In this document: one piece after another, positions 32,666 to 41,298 of the stretch | Layout of the letters: every line of letters starts with the position of its first letter | Position numbering within the stretch: position 1 is the first letter of the stretch | Assembly: GCF_946886105.1 (NCBI RefSeq) | Contig: NZ_CAMPHV010000023.1 | Coordinates: 9,687 to 73,686, forward strand | DNA from: an uncultured Pseudomonas sp. | GTDB lineage: Bacteria > Pseudomonadota > Gammaproteobacteria > Pseudomonadales > Pseudomonadaceae | DNA: 64,000 bases | Direction of reading: 5' to 3' | Position numbers and translations under genes: made by a program | Notes under the pieces: model-generated | The model's database searches: none | Seen by the model: the letters and a program-made list of their open reading frames with translations, nothing else | Told to the model about the DNA's origin: nothing

Positions 32666-33829
32666 ATGACCGTTCTGAAGATGACCGACCTCGACCTCCA
32701 GGGTAAGCGCGTGCTGATTCGCGAAGACCTCAACGTGCCGGTGAAAGACGGCGTGGTGAAGAGCGATGCGCGCATCCTCGCTTCCCTGCCGACCATCAAG
32801 CTGGCGCTGGAGAAAGGCGCGGCGGTGATGGTCTGCTCGCACCTGGGTCGCCCGACTGAAGGTCAATACAGCGAAGAGGACAGCCTCAAGCCGGTCGCCG
32901 ATTACCTGTCCAAGGCCCTGGGCCGCGAAGTTCCGCTGCTCAAGGACTACCTCGGCGGCGTCGCGGTCGAGCCCGGCCAACTGGTGCTGCTGGAGAACGT
33001 ACGCTTCAACAATGGTGAGAAGAAGAACAGCGACGAGCTGGCCCAGCAATATGCGGCGCTGTGCGATGTGTTTGTGATGGACGCCTTCGGCACCGCCCAC
33101 CGTGCCCAGGGTTCCACCCATGGCGTGGCCAAATTCGCCGCAGTCGCCTGCGCCGGCCCGCTGCTGGCCGCCGAGCTGGAGGCGCTGGGCAAGGCGCTGG
33201 GCAACCCGGCCAAGCCGATGGCAGCGATCGTCGCCGGCTCCAAGGTGTCGACCAAGCTCGATGTGCTCAACAGTCTCAGCCAGATCTGCGATCAACTGAT
33301 CGTCGGCGGTGGCATCGCCAATACCTTCCTCGCCGCGGCCGGCTTCCCGGTCGGCAAGTCGCTGTACGAGGCTGATCTGATCGACACCGCCAAAGCCATC
33401 GCGGCCAAGGTCAGCGTGCCGCTGCCGGTGGACGTGGTGGTGGCCAAGGAGTTCGCCGAAAGCGCCGCCGCAACCGTCAAGCTGGTCGCCGATGTGGCCG
33501 AGGATGACATGATTCTCGACATCGGCCCGCAAACCGCGGCGCAGTTCGCCGAGCTGCTGAAGTCCTCGAAGACCATTCTGTGGAACGGCCCGGTCGGGGT
33601 GTTCGAGTTCGACCAGTTCGGCAACGGCACCAAGGTGCTGGCCGAAGCCATCGCCGAAAGCCCGGCGTTCTCGATCGCCGGCGGCGGCGACACCCTGGCG
33701 GCCATCGACAAGTACGGCGTGGCCGAGAAGATCGGCTACATCTCCACCGGCGGCGGCGCCTTCCTCGAGTTCGTCGAAGGCAAGGTATTGCCGGCGGTCG
33801 AAGTACTGGAGCAGCGCGCGAAGCAATAA
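32666..33829 (+). CDS. pgk: Phosphoglycerate kinase
   Basis: The kinase transfers phosphate between 1,3-bisphosphoglycerate and ADP in glycolysis and gluconeogenesis. The 387-residue protein has [15 protein letters not shown], the substrate loop VCSHLGRP, the hinge [14 protein letters not shown] and the nucleotide region [13 protein letters not shown]. An AAGGA site precedes ATG 32666. It follows epd by 87 bp, most of which is the repeat tail. Confidence 0.97.
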   Translation: MTVLKMTDLDLQGKRVLIREDLNVPVKDGVVKSDARILASLPTIKLALEKGAAVMVCSHLGRPTEGQYSEEDSLKPVADYLSKALGREVPLLKDYLGGVAVEPGQLVLLENVRFNNGEKKNSDELAQQYAALCDVFVMDAFGTAHRAQGSTHGVAKFAAVACAGPLLAAELEALGKALGNPAKPMAAIVAGSKVSTKLDVLNSLSQICDQLIVGGGIANTFLAAAGFPVGKSLYEADLIDTAKAIAAKVSVPLPVDVVVAKEFAESAAATVKLVADVAEDDMILDIGPQTAAQFAELLKSSKTILWNGPVGVFEFDQFGNGTKVLAEAIAESPAFSIAGGGDTLAAIDKYGVAEKIGYISTGGGAFLEFVEGKVLPAVEVLEQRAKQ

Positions 33830-33914
33830 ATAAGAACAAGCGTCGGGCATAAAACCTTGGCGCCGACCGTGGGTCAGTAATTCAACTGGGCCTGCAACAA
33901 TGCGAGGGCAACCG

Positions 33915-34226
33915 ATGCACAAGGCGACGCTGGTCATCGCGCTGTTGATGCTCACCGGCTGTGCCGGTCGCGCTGCGCCGCAGCAATGGACGCATTGGGT
34001 CTGCGACAGCGGCGCCGAAGTGTTCTGGCGCTTCGCCGATGACCGCGATCAGGTCGAGGTGCGCATGGCGGCTGCTCAGGAGATTCACCGGCTGCAGCAG
34101 GAGCCCGCCGGTTCCGGCGCACTCTACAGCGATGGCCGGCTATCCTTGCATCTCAGGGGTGAGGAAGGGCTGGTCTACTGGACGGCCAACGACGATTTGA
34201 TCGGGCGCGGCTGCAAGGCGCCCTGA
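33915..34226 (+). CDS. MliC-like lipoprotein (putative C-type lysozyme inhibitor)
   Basis: This 103-residue protein has lipobox LTGC (Cys at about residue 16). The mature part contains WVCDSGAEVFWRFADDRDQVEVRMAA and ends with YWTANDDLIGRGCKAP, which fits the small MliC/PliC beta-barrel with its conserved cysteine pair and tryptophan. Such proteins sit in the outer membrane facing the periplasm and block C-type lysozyme. ATG 33915 follows a GAGG site. A gene of this sort between pgk and fba is known from other pseudomonads (from memory). Confidence 0.75.
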   Translation: MHKATLVIALLMLTGCAGRAAPQQWTHWVCDSGAEVFWRFADDRDQVEVRMAAAQEIHRLQQEPAGSGALYSDGRLSLHLRGEEGLVYWTANDDLIGRGCKAP

Positions 34227-34255
34227 TTTGGTGACGGGCTCAGGCTCGGTTGCCT

Positions 34256-34304
34256 CCCCCGGATTGCATCCGGGCTACAGATTGACCCCTTCATGCTGAA
34301 GGGG
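34256..34304. repeat. REP half-unit and adjacent hairpin upstream of fba
   Basis: CCCGGATTGCATCCGGGCTAC (about 34258-34278) is a half-unit of the REP family seen at 25079 and 55577. It is followed by the perfect hairpin CCCCTTCA-TGC-TGAAGGGG (34286-34304). Together they may separate fba expression from the upstream lipoprotein gene. Confidence 0.75.
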
Positions 34305-34403
34305 GCGGGCACGACGAACAGCTTGCCCGTGAATACTTGAATAGCGCCTGCCCCTGCGGCAGGCTTGCACGATTAACGACCCTTATTGGGAGACAGGAAA
34401 ACC

Positions 34404-35468
34404 ATGGCACTTATCAGCATGCGCCAGATGCTCGACCACGCCGCCGAATTCGGCTACGGCGTGCCGGCCTTCAACGTCAACAACCTCGAGCAGATGCGCG
34501 CCATCATGGAAGCCGCCGACAAGACCGATTCCCCGGTCATCGTCCAGGCATCGGCCGGTGCGCGCAAATATGCCGGCGCACCTTTCCTGCGTCACCTGAT
34601 CCTGGCGGCGATCGAAGAGTTCCCGCATATCCCGGTGTGCATGCACCAAGACCACGGCACCAGCCCTGACGTGTGCCAGCGCTCGATCCAGCTGGGCTTT
34701 TCCTCGGTGATGATGGACGGCTCGCTGAAAGAAGACGGCAAAACCCCGGCCGACTACGACTACAACGTCCGCGTGACTCAGCAGACCGTGGCGTTCGCCC
34801 ATGCCTGTGGCGTGTCGGTGGAAGGCGAGCTGGGGTGCCTCGGTAGCCTGGAAACTGGTATGGCCGGCGAAGAAGACGGTGTCGGCGCCGAAGGCGTGCT
34901 CGATCACAGCCAGATGCTCACCGATCCGGAAGAAGCCGCCGACTTCGTCAAGCGCACTCAGGTCGATGCGCTGGCCATCGCCATTGGCACCAGCCACGGC
35001 GCCTACAAGTTCACCAAGCCGCCGACCGGCGATATCCTCGCCATCGACCGCATCAAGGAAATCCACAAGCGCATCCCTAACACCCACCTGGTGATGCACG
35101 GCTCCTCCAGCGTGCCGCAAGACTGGCTGGCGATCATCAACGAGTTCGGCGGCAATATTAAAGAGACCTACGGCGTGCCGGTCGAGGAAATCGTCGAAGG
35201 CATCAAGCACGGCGTGCGCAAGGTGAATATCGACACCGACCTGCGTCTGGCCTCCACCGGTGCTATGCGCCGCTTCATGGCCCAGCACCCGAGCGAGTTC
35301 GACCCGCGTAAATTCTTCGGCGAAACGGTCAAGGCCATGCGCGACGTGTGCATCGCCCGTTACGAAGCCTTCGGCACCGCCGGTAACGCCTCGAAGATCA
35401 AACCGATCTCCCTGGAAGGCATGTTCCAACGCTACGCCAAGGGCGAATTGGCCGCCAAGGTCAACTGA
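34404..35468 (+). CDS. fba: Fructose-bisphosphate aldolase, class II
   Basis: The zinc enzyme cleaves or forms fructose 1,6-bisphosphate. The 354-residue protein shows the class II signatures: metal-binding [49 protein letters not shown], and [16 protein letters not shown] followed by [11 protein letters not shown]. The frame is open six codons upstream, but ATG 34404 ([10 protein letters not shown]) is the standard start. It closes the tkt-epd-pgk-fba group and is followed by a terminator. Confidence 0.97.
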   Translation: MALISMRQMLDHAAEFGYGVPAFNVNNLEQMRAIMEAADKTDSPVIVQASAGARKYAGAPFLRHLILAAIEEFPHIPVCMHQDHGTSPDVCQRSIQLGFSSVMMDGSLKEDGKTPADYDYNVRVTQQTVAFAHACGVSVEGELGCLGSLETGMAGEEDGVGAEGVLDHSQMLTDPEEAADFVKRTQVDALAIAIGTSHGAYKFTKPPTGDILAIDRIKEIHKRIPNTHLVMHGSSSVPQDWLAIINEFGGNIKETYGVPVEEIVEGIKHGVRKVNIDTDLRLASTGAMRRFMAQHPSEFDPRKFFGETVKAMRDVCIARYEAFGTAGNASKIKPISLEGMFQRYAKGELAAKVN

Positions 35469-35483
35469 GGCAGCCAGCCATAA

Positions 35484-35510
35484 AAAGCCCGCAGCGATGC
35501 GGGCTTTTTT
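35484..35510 (+). terminator. Rho-independent terminator of fba
   Basis: An AAAAGCCCGCA stem with a short loop pairs with TGCGGGCTTTTTT, 15 bp past the fba stop. The A-run on the left suggests it can also act for the minus-strand alginate lyase gene that ends at 35530. Confidence 0.93.
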
Positions 35511-35529
35511 GTGGGCGCGCGCTAGGTGC

Positions 35530-36195
35530 TTACAGGTGCTTGATCTCCAGCCGCTCGAAGGTGGCTCGGCCCGCCTCGGTTTCGTAGCCGGTATTGTCCT
35601 GGGTGTAGACGCCTGCCTTGAAGTACAGCGGTTTGACGGCCCAGTCGGAGCTGATCTTGGCCTTCCAGTTGCGGCTGTAGGAGGTGATGCTCAGCGTGCC
35701 GTTGGGCGTCAGGTGAATGTAGTAGGTGAAGCGCTGGTTCATCGGCACGCCGCTGGCGATGGTGATGACCTGGCCGCTGGCGTCGCTGGGGTTCATTCGC
35801 ACCTTGGCCACTATGTTGCCGTCGCCCCGCCAGGCTTTGTACTGGTACTCCAGTTTGAGCAATGGGCTGGTGCTGTCTTTCGCATGAATCTGACCGATGA
35901 CGATCTTGCCGGTCGAGGGCACCTGGGTGACCTTTAAGGCAGCGCTCAGGCTGTTATCCGCCTCGGGATACAGCCAGTTGCGCAGGGTGCCGTCGGCATA
36001 GGTCTCGCGTAATTCGCTGCGAGGGTACGAGGCATTTTCCGTGGTGGTGCCGTTGACCGGGGCCCAGAAGATGATGGTTCCGTTCTCGGACTTGAAGTAG
36101 TAGTCCTGAAAACCGCCGACCAGGACCGGGGTCTCGATGGTGGTGGAAGGGACTCCAACGGGGATGCTCAGGTTCCAGGTAGCGAGGTCGATCAT
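35530..36195 (-). CDS. Polysaccharide lyase family 7 alginate lyase, no signal peptide
   Basis: This 221-residue enzyme is a single PL7 jelly-roll domain that cuts alginate by beta-elimination. All three family motifs are present: YPRSELRE, the catalytic QIH (IGQIHAKD) and YFKAGVYTQ. ATG 36195 (MIDLATWNLSIPVG) has a GGAG site 6 nt away and begins directly at the domain. No Sec signal is seen, and the open extension upstream does not encode one either. It may therefore act inside the cell, leave by another route, or be released on lysis. Confidence 0.92.
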   Translation of the reverse strand: MIDLATWNLSIPVGVPSTTIETPVLVGGFQDYYFKSENGTIIFWAPVNGTTTENASYPRSELRETYADGTLRNWLYPEADNSLSAALKVTQVPSTGKIVIGQIHAKDSTSPLLKLEYQYKAWRGDGNIVAKVRMNPSDASGQVITIASGVPMNQRFTYYIHLTPNGTLSITSYSRNWKAKISSDWAVKPLYFKAGVYTQDNTGYETEAGRATFERLEIKHL

Positions 36196-36765
36196 GACTG
36201 ACTCCAAAATGTGGCGCGGCTGCTTCAGTCGGTGCACATCTCTTCCTCGAGTCAGTAACCCTTACTCGGCATTCCAGCCAGTGACAGACGAACATAAAGC
36301 GGGTGGCAAAGTGCCGGTTAATGGGTTGAACGCACCGTCGTGGTGTGCTCTGGCGCCGTTATATAGGGGGATTTGCAAATGCGTAAGCGGTTTTCGACGA
36401 TATGTTGGCGTCAATATTTTGTTTATTTTGCCGATGGCCAGCCAAACGCCACTAATTAGTGGCGTCGCGCCATAACTGCGGAATGGAGAAAAAATCGATG
36501 TTGATGCGCAATTGATGTTTTATTGGCGTCAGTTATTTGTTGTTTTTGCCTGGTGAGGCATGCAAAAAATCGAGAGCAGGTCTCGGGAAAATCCGATGAG
36601 TGGTAATGCGAAAAGGGGGTTTTAAACAGATGGAAACTGGCGCTTCGGGTGAATTGGGCTACCGCTGTCCAGGGATGGATTCGCTACACTGCCGGACCTG
36701 CCGCTCGGCGATTTCAGCTCAAGAAGCAAACCCGTGACAAAAACAGACGAAGCAGAACTCGCGCC
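36196..36765. other. AT-richer intergenic region between alginate lyase and YgjP-like genes
   Basis: This 570-bp divergent region has visibly lower GC than its neighbours between 36370 and 36620. It contains the 20-bp palindrome listed separately and no credible gene. Confidence 0.6.
36446..36465. promoter_or_regulatory. 20-bp perfect palindrome, candidate operator
   Basis: ACGCCACTAA is followed directly by its exact complement TTAGTGGCGT. It lies about 250 bp upstream of the alginate lyase start and 300 bp upstream of the YgjP-like gene. The factor is unknown. Confidence 0.5.
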
Positions 36766-37278
36766 ATGACGCCGCTCAAGTACCTCCAGGCTTATCCCGC
36801 CAACCTGCAAGACCAGATCCGCCAGTTGATTGCGCAGCAGCGCCTGGGCGATTACCTGAGTCAGCGTTATCCGGGGCGGCACGACATCCAAAGCGACAAG
36901 GCCCTATATGCCTATGTCCAGAGTCTCAAGCAGGAGCATCTGCGCAATGCGCCGGCGATCGACAAGGTGCTGTTCGACAATCGTCTGGATCTGACCCACC
37001 GCGCCCTGGGGCTGCATACGGCGATATCGCGGGTACAGGGCGGCAAGCTCAAGGCGAAAAAGGAAATCCGCGTCGCCTCGCTGTTCAGGGAAGCCGCGCC
37101 GGCGTTTCTGCAGATGATCGTGGTGCACGAGTTGGCGCACCTGAAGGAAACCGAGCACAACAAGGCGTTCTACAAGCTGTGCGAATACATGCTCCCCGGT
37201 TATCACCAGGTCGAATTCGACCTGCGTGTCTATCTGACCTGGCGCGAGCTGCCGGTCAGCGGCGTAGCGCCAGATTGA
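36766..37278 (+). CDS. YgjP-like zinc metallopeptidase
   Basis: This 170-residue protein has the zinc site HELAHLKETEHNKAF (HExxH plus a downstream histidine) and the following LCEYMLPGYHQVEFDLRVYL, the pattern of the YgjP/M48-like group. No signal peptide or membrane segment is visible, so it is probably cytoplasmic. ATG 36766 (MTPLKYLQAYP) is chosen because the upstream open frame is basic and unrelated. Its 3' end overlaps the convergent DUF2789 gene by 23 bp. The substrate is unknown. Confidence 0.82.
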   Translation: MTPLKYLQAYPANLQDQIRQLIAQQRLGDYLSQRYPGRHDIQSDKALYAYVQSLKQEHLRNAPAIDKVLFDNRLDLTHRALGLHTAISRVQGGKLKAKKEIRVASLFREAAPAFLQMIVVHELAHLKETEHNKAFYKLCEYMLPGYHQVEFDLRVYLTWRELPVSGVAPD

Positions 37279-37489
37279 GTTGGTCGACCACTTCCGCCCA
37301 GTCGGCGTCTTCGAGAATTTCCTCACGCAGGAATGCCGCCTGGGCGCTGTTCCAGAAGGGCGCGTCGGCGAGCGTGCAGGTTTCTGGCAAGGGGGCATGC
37401 TCCGCGATAAAGGCATCGATGGCGGCCTTGTCGGTCGGCAGGCCGAGTTGTTTGAACAGTGACGGCAGCGAATGAATGGGGCTTTCCAT
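37256..37489 (-). CDS. DUF2789 family protein
   Basis: This 77-residue protein of unknown function matches the small DUF2789 family: the N-terminal HSLPSLFKQLGLPTDKAAIDAFI, a central FWNSAQAAFLREEILEDADWAEVVDQLNL, and family length. It is acidic and probably cytoplasmic. The stop overlaps the 3' end of the YgjP-like gene on the other strand. Confidence 0.82.
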   Translation of the reverse strand: MESPIHSLPSLFKQLGLPTDKAAIDAFIAEHAPLPETCTLADAPFWNSAQAAFLREEILEDADWAEVVDQLNLALRR

Positions 37490-37648
37490 AATGACTCCTC
37501 TTGGTTGCGGGCGAGGGGATGCCGCCGGACCTGTTTTCAGCCTAGCGCAGTTCGCCGTGAGCGAGCCAACTCAGGTGTGCCGCTCGGTCGGCAAGTGCCG
37601 CGCTCTTTGCTAGTCTGCTAGGACTCACCCGCCCAGCCGAGGAGCTGC

Positions 37649-38404
37649 ATGGTCGCCACTCTCTTGCGTAACCTGATGGCTTGGAGTCTATGCCTGAGTG
37701 GTGAAATGGCGCTGGCGCGCGAGTGGCTGGCGGTCGGGACCAATTTCCCGCAGGTCTTCGAGCGGAGTGCCGAGGGTGAATATCGCGGTTTGGCCGTCAG
37801 CGTTCTGCATCACGGGCTCGACATGCTCGGCCATAGCGTGCGCTTCGAGTTGCATCCCTGGGCAAGGGCTCAATACATGGTCGAGCAGGGCCAGGCGGAT
37901 ATTCTCATCGGCCCCTACAAGACTGCCGAGCGCGAGGCGCGTTTCGCTTTCTCGACGATGGCCTTCTACCGCGACCGGGTGGTCTTCTACGGGCGCCGTG
38001 ACCGGCTACCACCGTGGCATGGCGACTACCAGGCGCTCCCCGGACGACCGATTGGTGTAGTGCGCGCCTGGTCCTATGGCGACCGGTTCGTGCAGGCGAA
38101 GTCCACCCTCGACCTGGTCACGGTGGAGTCGGTGGAGAACGGTTTGAAGATGCTCAGCTTGGGACGTTTACAGCTGCTTGCGAGCAACCAGCGCAACAGT
38201 CGTCCGGTGCTCTTGAAGTTGGGCCTGCTCGACGAGATCGTCGAACTCGATCCGCCGATCTCGCTGGAAGATGGCTACTTCGCCTTCCCCAGGCTCGCCA
38301 GCCATGACGCGCTGCGCAAGGATTTCGACAGGGCGCTGGCGGAGATGATCGAGCAGGGCGAATTGGCGCGCCTGGCCGAGGGCTGGCAGGTGCAGGTTCC
38401 CTGA
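37649..38404 (+). CDS. Periplasmic solute-binding protein-like (SBP_bac_3 fold, orphan)
   Basis: This 251-residue protein has a likely signal peptide (residues ~1-24, ending ...SGEMALA). The binding fold has segments RGLAVSVLHHGLDMLGHSVRFELHPWARAQYMVEQGQADILIGPYKTAEREARFAFS, typical of a diverged amino-acid binding protein. No ABC permease or ATPase is adjacent. It converges on the Gre-family gene at a 12-bp gap. The ligand is unknown. Confidence 0.75.
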   Translation: MVATLLRNLMAWSLCLSGEMALAREWLAVGTNFPQVFERSAEGEYRGLAVSVLHHGLDMLGHSVRFELHPWARAQYMVEQGQADILIGPYKTAEREARFAFSTMAFYRDRVVFYGRRDRLPPWHGDYQALPGRPIGVVRAWSYGDRFVQAKSTLDLVTVESVENGLKMLSLGRLQLLASNQRNSRPVLLKLGLLDEIVELDPPISLEDGYFAFPRLASHDALRKDFDRALAEMIEQGELARLAEGWQVQVP

Positions 38405-38416
38405 ACGTCGCAGCGT

Positions 38417-38899
38417 TCAGACGACGCGTAAAACCTGGTAGCACTGTTTCAGGGTGCCCACTTGAATGTCCACCGCGTCGCCCTCGGTGCAGCCGATCAG
38501 GGCCTGGCCGAGCGGCGCCCGCGGGCTGATCAGCAGTACGTGTTGCGCATTCCACTGCAACTTGAGTCCGGCGCCCTCGGACACCAGCAACACGCACTGC
38601 TCGGCGCCCTTGGCATCGGCCAGCCACACCAGGGCGCCGAGCTGGATACCTTGCCCGGGATCGTAAGGCCGCAGCTGCCGCTTCTGCCAGGCGCTGAGGC
38701 ACAGGCGGATCTCCTCCGCGCGGCGTGCTTGCCCCGTGGCGAGATAGGAAGCTTCCAGGCCCAGAGTGTCGTATTTGTTCTCGGCAATGTTTTCTTCGTG
38801 GGTGGCCGTCTCGTAAGCGCTCAGCGCGGCCTGCTCGGCTTGGGCCAGGTCGGCGCGCAGTTGTTCGAGGATCGATTGCAGCAGATGGGCTTTGTTCAC
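38417..38899 (-). CDS. GreA/GreB family transcription elongation factor-like protein
   Basis: This 160-residue protein has an N-terminal coiled coil (residues ~5-75) with an acidic tip region THEENIAENKYDTLGLEASYLA. Its C-terminal FKBP-like Gre domain contains the motif LISPRAPLGQALIGCTEGDAVDI. Such proteins bind the RNA polymerase secondary channel and may affect transcript cleavage or initiation. It differs from canonical GreA and GreB in the tip sequence. The start codon is GTG at 38899. Confidence 0.8.
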   Translation of the reverse strand: MNKAHLLQSILEQLRADLAQAEQAALSAYETATHEENIAENKYDTLGLEASYLATGQARRAEEIRLCLSAWQKRQLRPYDPGQGIQLGALVWLADAKGAEQCVLLVSEGAGLKLQWNAQHVLLISPRAPLGQALIGCTEGDAVDIQVGTLKQCYQVLRVV

Positions 38900-39030
38900 G
38901 GCGGGCTAGTCGATGCGAAGGTGGGTGGATTATTGCGATAGCGCCTAAACTTTGCACCAAAGTCTAGTGTCGCCGGGGCTGCGTAACGCGGCACCCTGGG
39001 TGGGTTGCCAATCAGAGTGAGGCTGTGGGT

Positions 39031-39255
39031 ATGGATTTTCTACGATCGATCGGGTTTTTCTTCCTGTTTCTCCTGGTGCCGTTAGGCGCCTTGCTGGTCA
39101 CTTATCCCGCGGCGATCGCCGAATGGTTGAGCGCGCTGTTCGGCACCACCGTCACCCGCGGCAACCTGGCGGCGGTCTTTCTGTTGCTGACGGTCGTCTG
39201 CCTGAAAATCGACCTGACCCTGCGCCGCCGCGCCCAGGCGCGCGCCGCCGCTTGA
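39031..39255 (+). CDS. Small two-helix inner-membrane protein
   Basis: This 74-residue protein has two hydrophobic segments (IGFFFLFLLVPLGALLVTYPA and NLAAVFLLLTVVCLKIDLTL) and a basic C-terminal tail (RRRAQARAAA), so both ends probably face the cytoplasm. ATG 39031 is preferred to a GTG two codons upstream. I do not recognise a family or function. Confidence 0.65.
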   Translation: MDFLRSIGFFFLFLLVPLGALLVTYPAAIAEWLSALFGTTVTRGNLAAVFLLLTVVCLKIDLTLRRRAQARAAA

Positions 39256-39452
39256 TCCTCGGCCGCACGAGACAAACCTGCCCCATTGCGGCCGATAGTG
39301 GTAAAGTCGCGCGCAACTTTTCGTGCGTGGCCGGTCAATATGATTGGCGTCCGCCGGCCCGGCTCTCGGGTTTGCGGTTGCGCGCACGGTTTTCCAGGAT
39401 GGGCCCGCCGGTCCCTACCTATGCCGACTTAAATTAGTCCCGGAACCGCGTA

Positions 39453-39866
39453 ATGCTTGCCAATCTGATTGAATTTGCTACGACCCATTTTGTCCTGAGC
39501 GGTATCTTCGTCACCCTCCTGGCCCTGCTGGCCTTCACTGAGATGCGCAAGGGCGGCCAGAGCCTGGGCAGCCGCGAACTCACTGCCTTGATCAACCGCG
39601 ACGAGGCCGTGGTGCTGGACATCCGCGCGCAGAAGGATTTCTCCACCGGGCATATTGTCGGTGCACTGCACATCCCCTTCGAAAAAATCGCCGCGCGCAT
39701 GGCCGAGCTCGACAAGCACAAGAGCAAGACCATCATCGTGGTCGACGCCATGGGCCAACACGCCGGCGCCGTCGCCCGCGACCTGAAGAAAGCCGGTTAC
39801 AACGCCGCCAAACTGGCCGGCGGCATCGCCAGCTGGCGCGGCGACAACCTGCCGCTGGTCAAGTGA
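39453..39866 (+). CDS. Rhodanese-like domain protein, membrane-anchored
   Basis: This 137-residue protein has an N-terminal membrane helix (~residues 12-28, FVLSGIFVTLLALLAF) and a rhodanese domain (RDEAVVLDIRAQKDFSTGHIVGALHIP). The position of the catalytic cysteine is occupied in IIVVDAMGQHAGAVARDL, where no Cys is seen, so sulfurtransferase activity is doubtful. It is followed after 1 bp by grxC and then secB, the usual Pseudomonas order. Confidence 0.88.
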   Translation: MLANLIEFATTHFVLSGIFVTLLALLAFTEMRKGGQSLGSRELTALINRDEAVVLDIRAQKDFSTGHIVGALHIPFEKIAARMAELDKHKSKTIIVVDAMGQHAGAVARDLKKAGYNAAKLAGGIASWRGDNLPLVK

Positions 39867-39867
39867 T

Positions 39868-40122
39868 ATGCCGCACGTCGTCATCTACTCCAGCGACTGG
39901 TGCCCGTACTGCATCCGCGCCAAGCATCTGCTGACCAGCAAAGGCGTGGCGTTCGATGAAATCAAGGTCGACGGCAAGCCCGATGTGCGCGCCGAAATGA
40001 CCCGCAAAGCGCGGCAGACTTCAGTGCCGCAAATCTGGATCGGCGACCGCCATGTGGGCGGTTGCGACGATCTCTATGCCCTGGAGCGCGCCGGCAAGCT
40101 CGATGCGCTGCTCAAGGCTTAA
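39868..40122 (+). CDS. grxC: Glutaredoxin 3
   Basis: This small thiol-disulfide oxidoreductase uses glutathione. The 84-residue protein has the CPYC active site (SSDWCPYCIRAKHLL), the cis-proline in SVPQIWIGDRHVGGCDDLYALE, and family length. It starts 1 bp after the rhodanese stop, so the two are probably translated together. Confidence 0.96.
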   Translation: MPHVVIYSSDWCPYCIRAKHLLTSKGVAFDEIKVDGKPDVRAEMTRKARQTSVPQIWIGDRHVGGCDDLYALERAGKLDALLKA

Positions 40123-40156
40123 CCCACTCTCCACATTCGCTTAGGAAGGCTTTGTC

Positions 40157-40642
40157 ATGACCGAACAAACCAGCAACGGCGCCGCGCAAGACGAACAGAA
40201 CCCACAGTTCTCCCTGCAGCGCATCTATGTGCGCGACCTGTCGTTCGAAGCGCCGAAGAGCCCGGAAATCTTCCGTCAGGAGTGGTCGCCGAGCGTCGCC
40301 ATGGACCTCAATACCCGCCAGAAGAATCTCGATGGCGACTTCTATGAAGTGGTGCTGACGCTGTCCGTGACCGTGAAGAACGGCGAAGAAACCGCCTTTA
40401 TCGCCGAAGTGCAGCAGGCCGGCATCTTCCTGATCAAAGGTCTGGACGCCGCCTCCATGAGCCACACCCTGGGCGCCTTCTGCCCGAACATCCTATTCCC
40501 GTATGCCCGCGAAACCCTCGACAGCCTGGTGGTGCGCGGCTCGTTCCCGGCGCTGATGCTGGCCCCGGTGAACTTCGATGCGCTTTATGCGCAAGAGCTG
40601 CAGCGCATTCAGCAGGCCGCCGAAGCCGCGCCGACGCACTAA
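40157..40642 (+). CDS. secB: Protein-export chaperone SecB
   Basis: SecB keeps presecretory proteins unfolded and hands them to SecA. The 161-residue protein has the conserved [22 protein letters not shown] start and [36 protein letters not shown] end. It is the last gene of the rhodanese-grxC-secB group and is followed by a terminator and then by the accessory island. Confidence 0.97.
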   Translation: MTEQTSNGAAQDEQNPQFSLQRIYVRDLSFEAPKSPEIFRQEWSPSVAMDLNTRQKNLDGDFYEVVLTLSVTVKNGEETAFIAEVQQAGIFLIKGLDAASMSHTLGAFCPNILFPYARETLDSLVVRGSFPALMLAPVNFDALYAQELQRIQQAAEAAPTH

Positions 40643-40665
40643 GTCGCGACGCTGTGCAATTCAAT

Positions 40666-40693
40666 CAAAAAAGCGCCTGCGGGCGTTTTTTTT
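40666..40693 (+). terminator. Rho-independent terminator of secB
   Basis: AAAAAAGCGCC-TGC-GGGCGTTTTTTTT forms a clean stem with a strong U-run 24 bp past the secB stop. It marks the left edge of the accessory island. Confidence 0.93.
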
Positions 40694-40833
40694 ATTGGCT
40701 GGGGATTATTGCACTGTCCCGTTATACACGACTGACTAAAACTCCGACGGATATGCAGGCTACCTTGCTGAGGCAAACCATGGTCTGCCCCGTCCGGGAT
40801 CATATGACGATGGAGTTTATGGCGCGCTTAGTA

Positions 40834-40994
40834 CGCCAGCCAAGCTGGCGGTTGATAAAGGGAGAGAGCTACCCATGCATCCTTACCCCATAACTCGTTT
40901 CGGCGTTAAAACCCAAGGCAGGAGCGGTATGCGGTAATTTTGCACGTATGGATCTGCGCTGGGGGGGCAGGTGACTGCCATTCCTGCCGCGACC
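40834..40994 (+). mobile_element. Degenerate group II intron 3' end (maturase tail, domain V and VI)
   Basis: A 33-nt segment at 40922-40954 has the layout of group II intron domain V: a GAGCGGTA/TATGGATC proximal stem, a CG bulge and a TGCGG/TTGCA distal stem. Two proximal pairs are broken compared with the usual GAGCCGTA/TACGGTTC. It is followed by a domain VI-like hairpin (GGCAGG...CCTGCC). The reading frame ending at 40937 gives ...KTQGRSGMR-stop, the way intron maturases of this kind run into domain V. Only the last ~35 codons remain recognisable. It is dead as an intron. Confidence 0.65.
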
Positions 40995-40995
40995 C

Positions 40996-41216
40996 GCTGG
41001 TCAAGTGGCCTTGGCCGTCGTAGCCGTAGGTGGTGATATCAGAGACATCGGTGCGCGGGCCATCGGCGGTTTCGAGCAGGCCGAGGCTGTTGTAGGCATA
41101 GTTCCAGCTGCGTTCGGTGGCTTAGGCAGTAGGCCAGACGAAAGCGCTGGCCAAGTCGAATGCCAAGGCCAGCGAACGGCTGAGAGACAAGTTATTGAAG
41201 GGCGATTTCAGCAAAG
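40996..41216 (-). pseudogene. Broken 5' fragment of a second RHS downstream-module gene
   Basis: On the minus strand this fragment encodes a signal-peptide-like start ([16 protein letters not shown]), then an in-frame TAA. It continues as [22 protein letters not shown] and [17 protein letters not shown], closely matching residues ~25-65 of the intact gene at 42249-44963. The match stops at the group II intron end. It has no downstream part, so it is a relic of a duplicated or displaced copy. Confidence 0.85.
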
Positions 41217-41298
41217 TGACTCCCTCTCGGTAAAGTGCGATGGGTATCGCGAAGCTCAACCCATCAGGGCTGCCCCGCCCGTACGGCGGGAAAAATCT

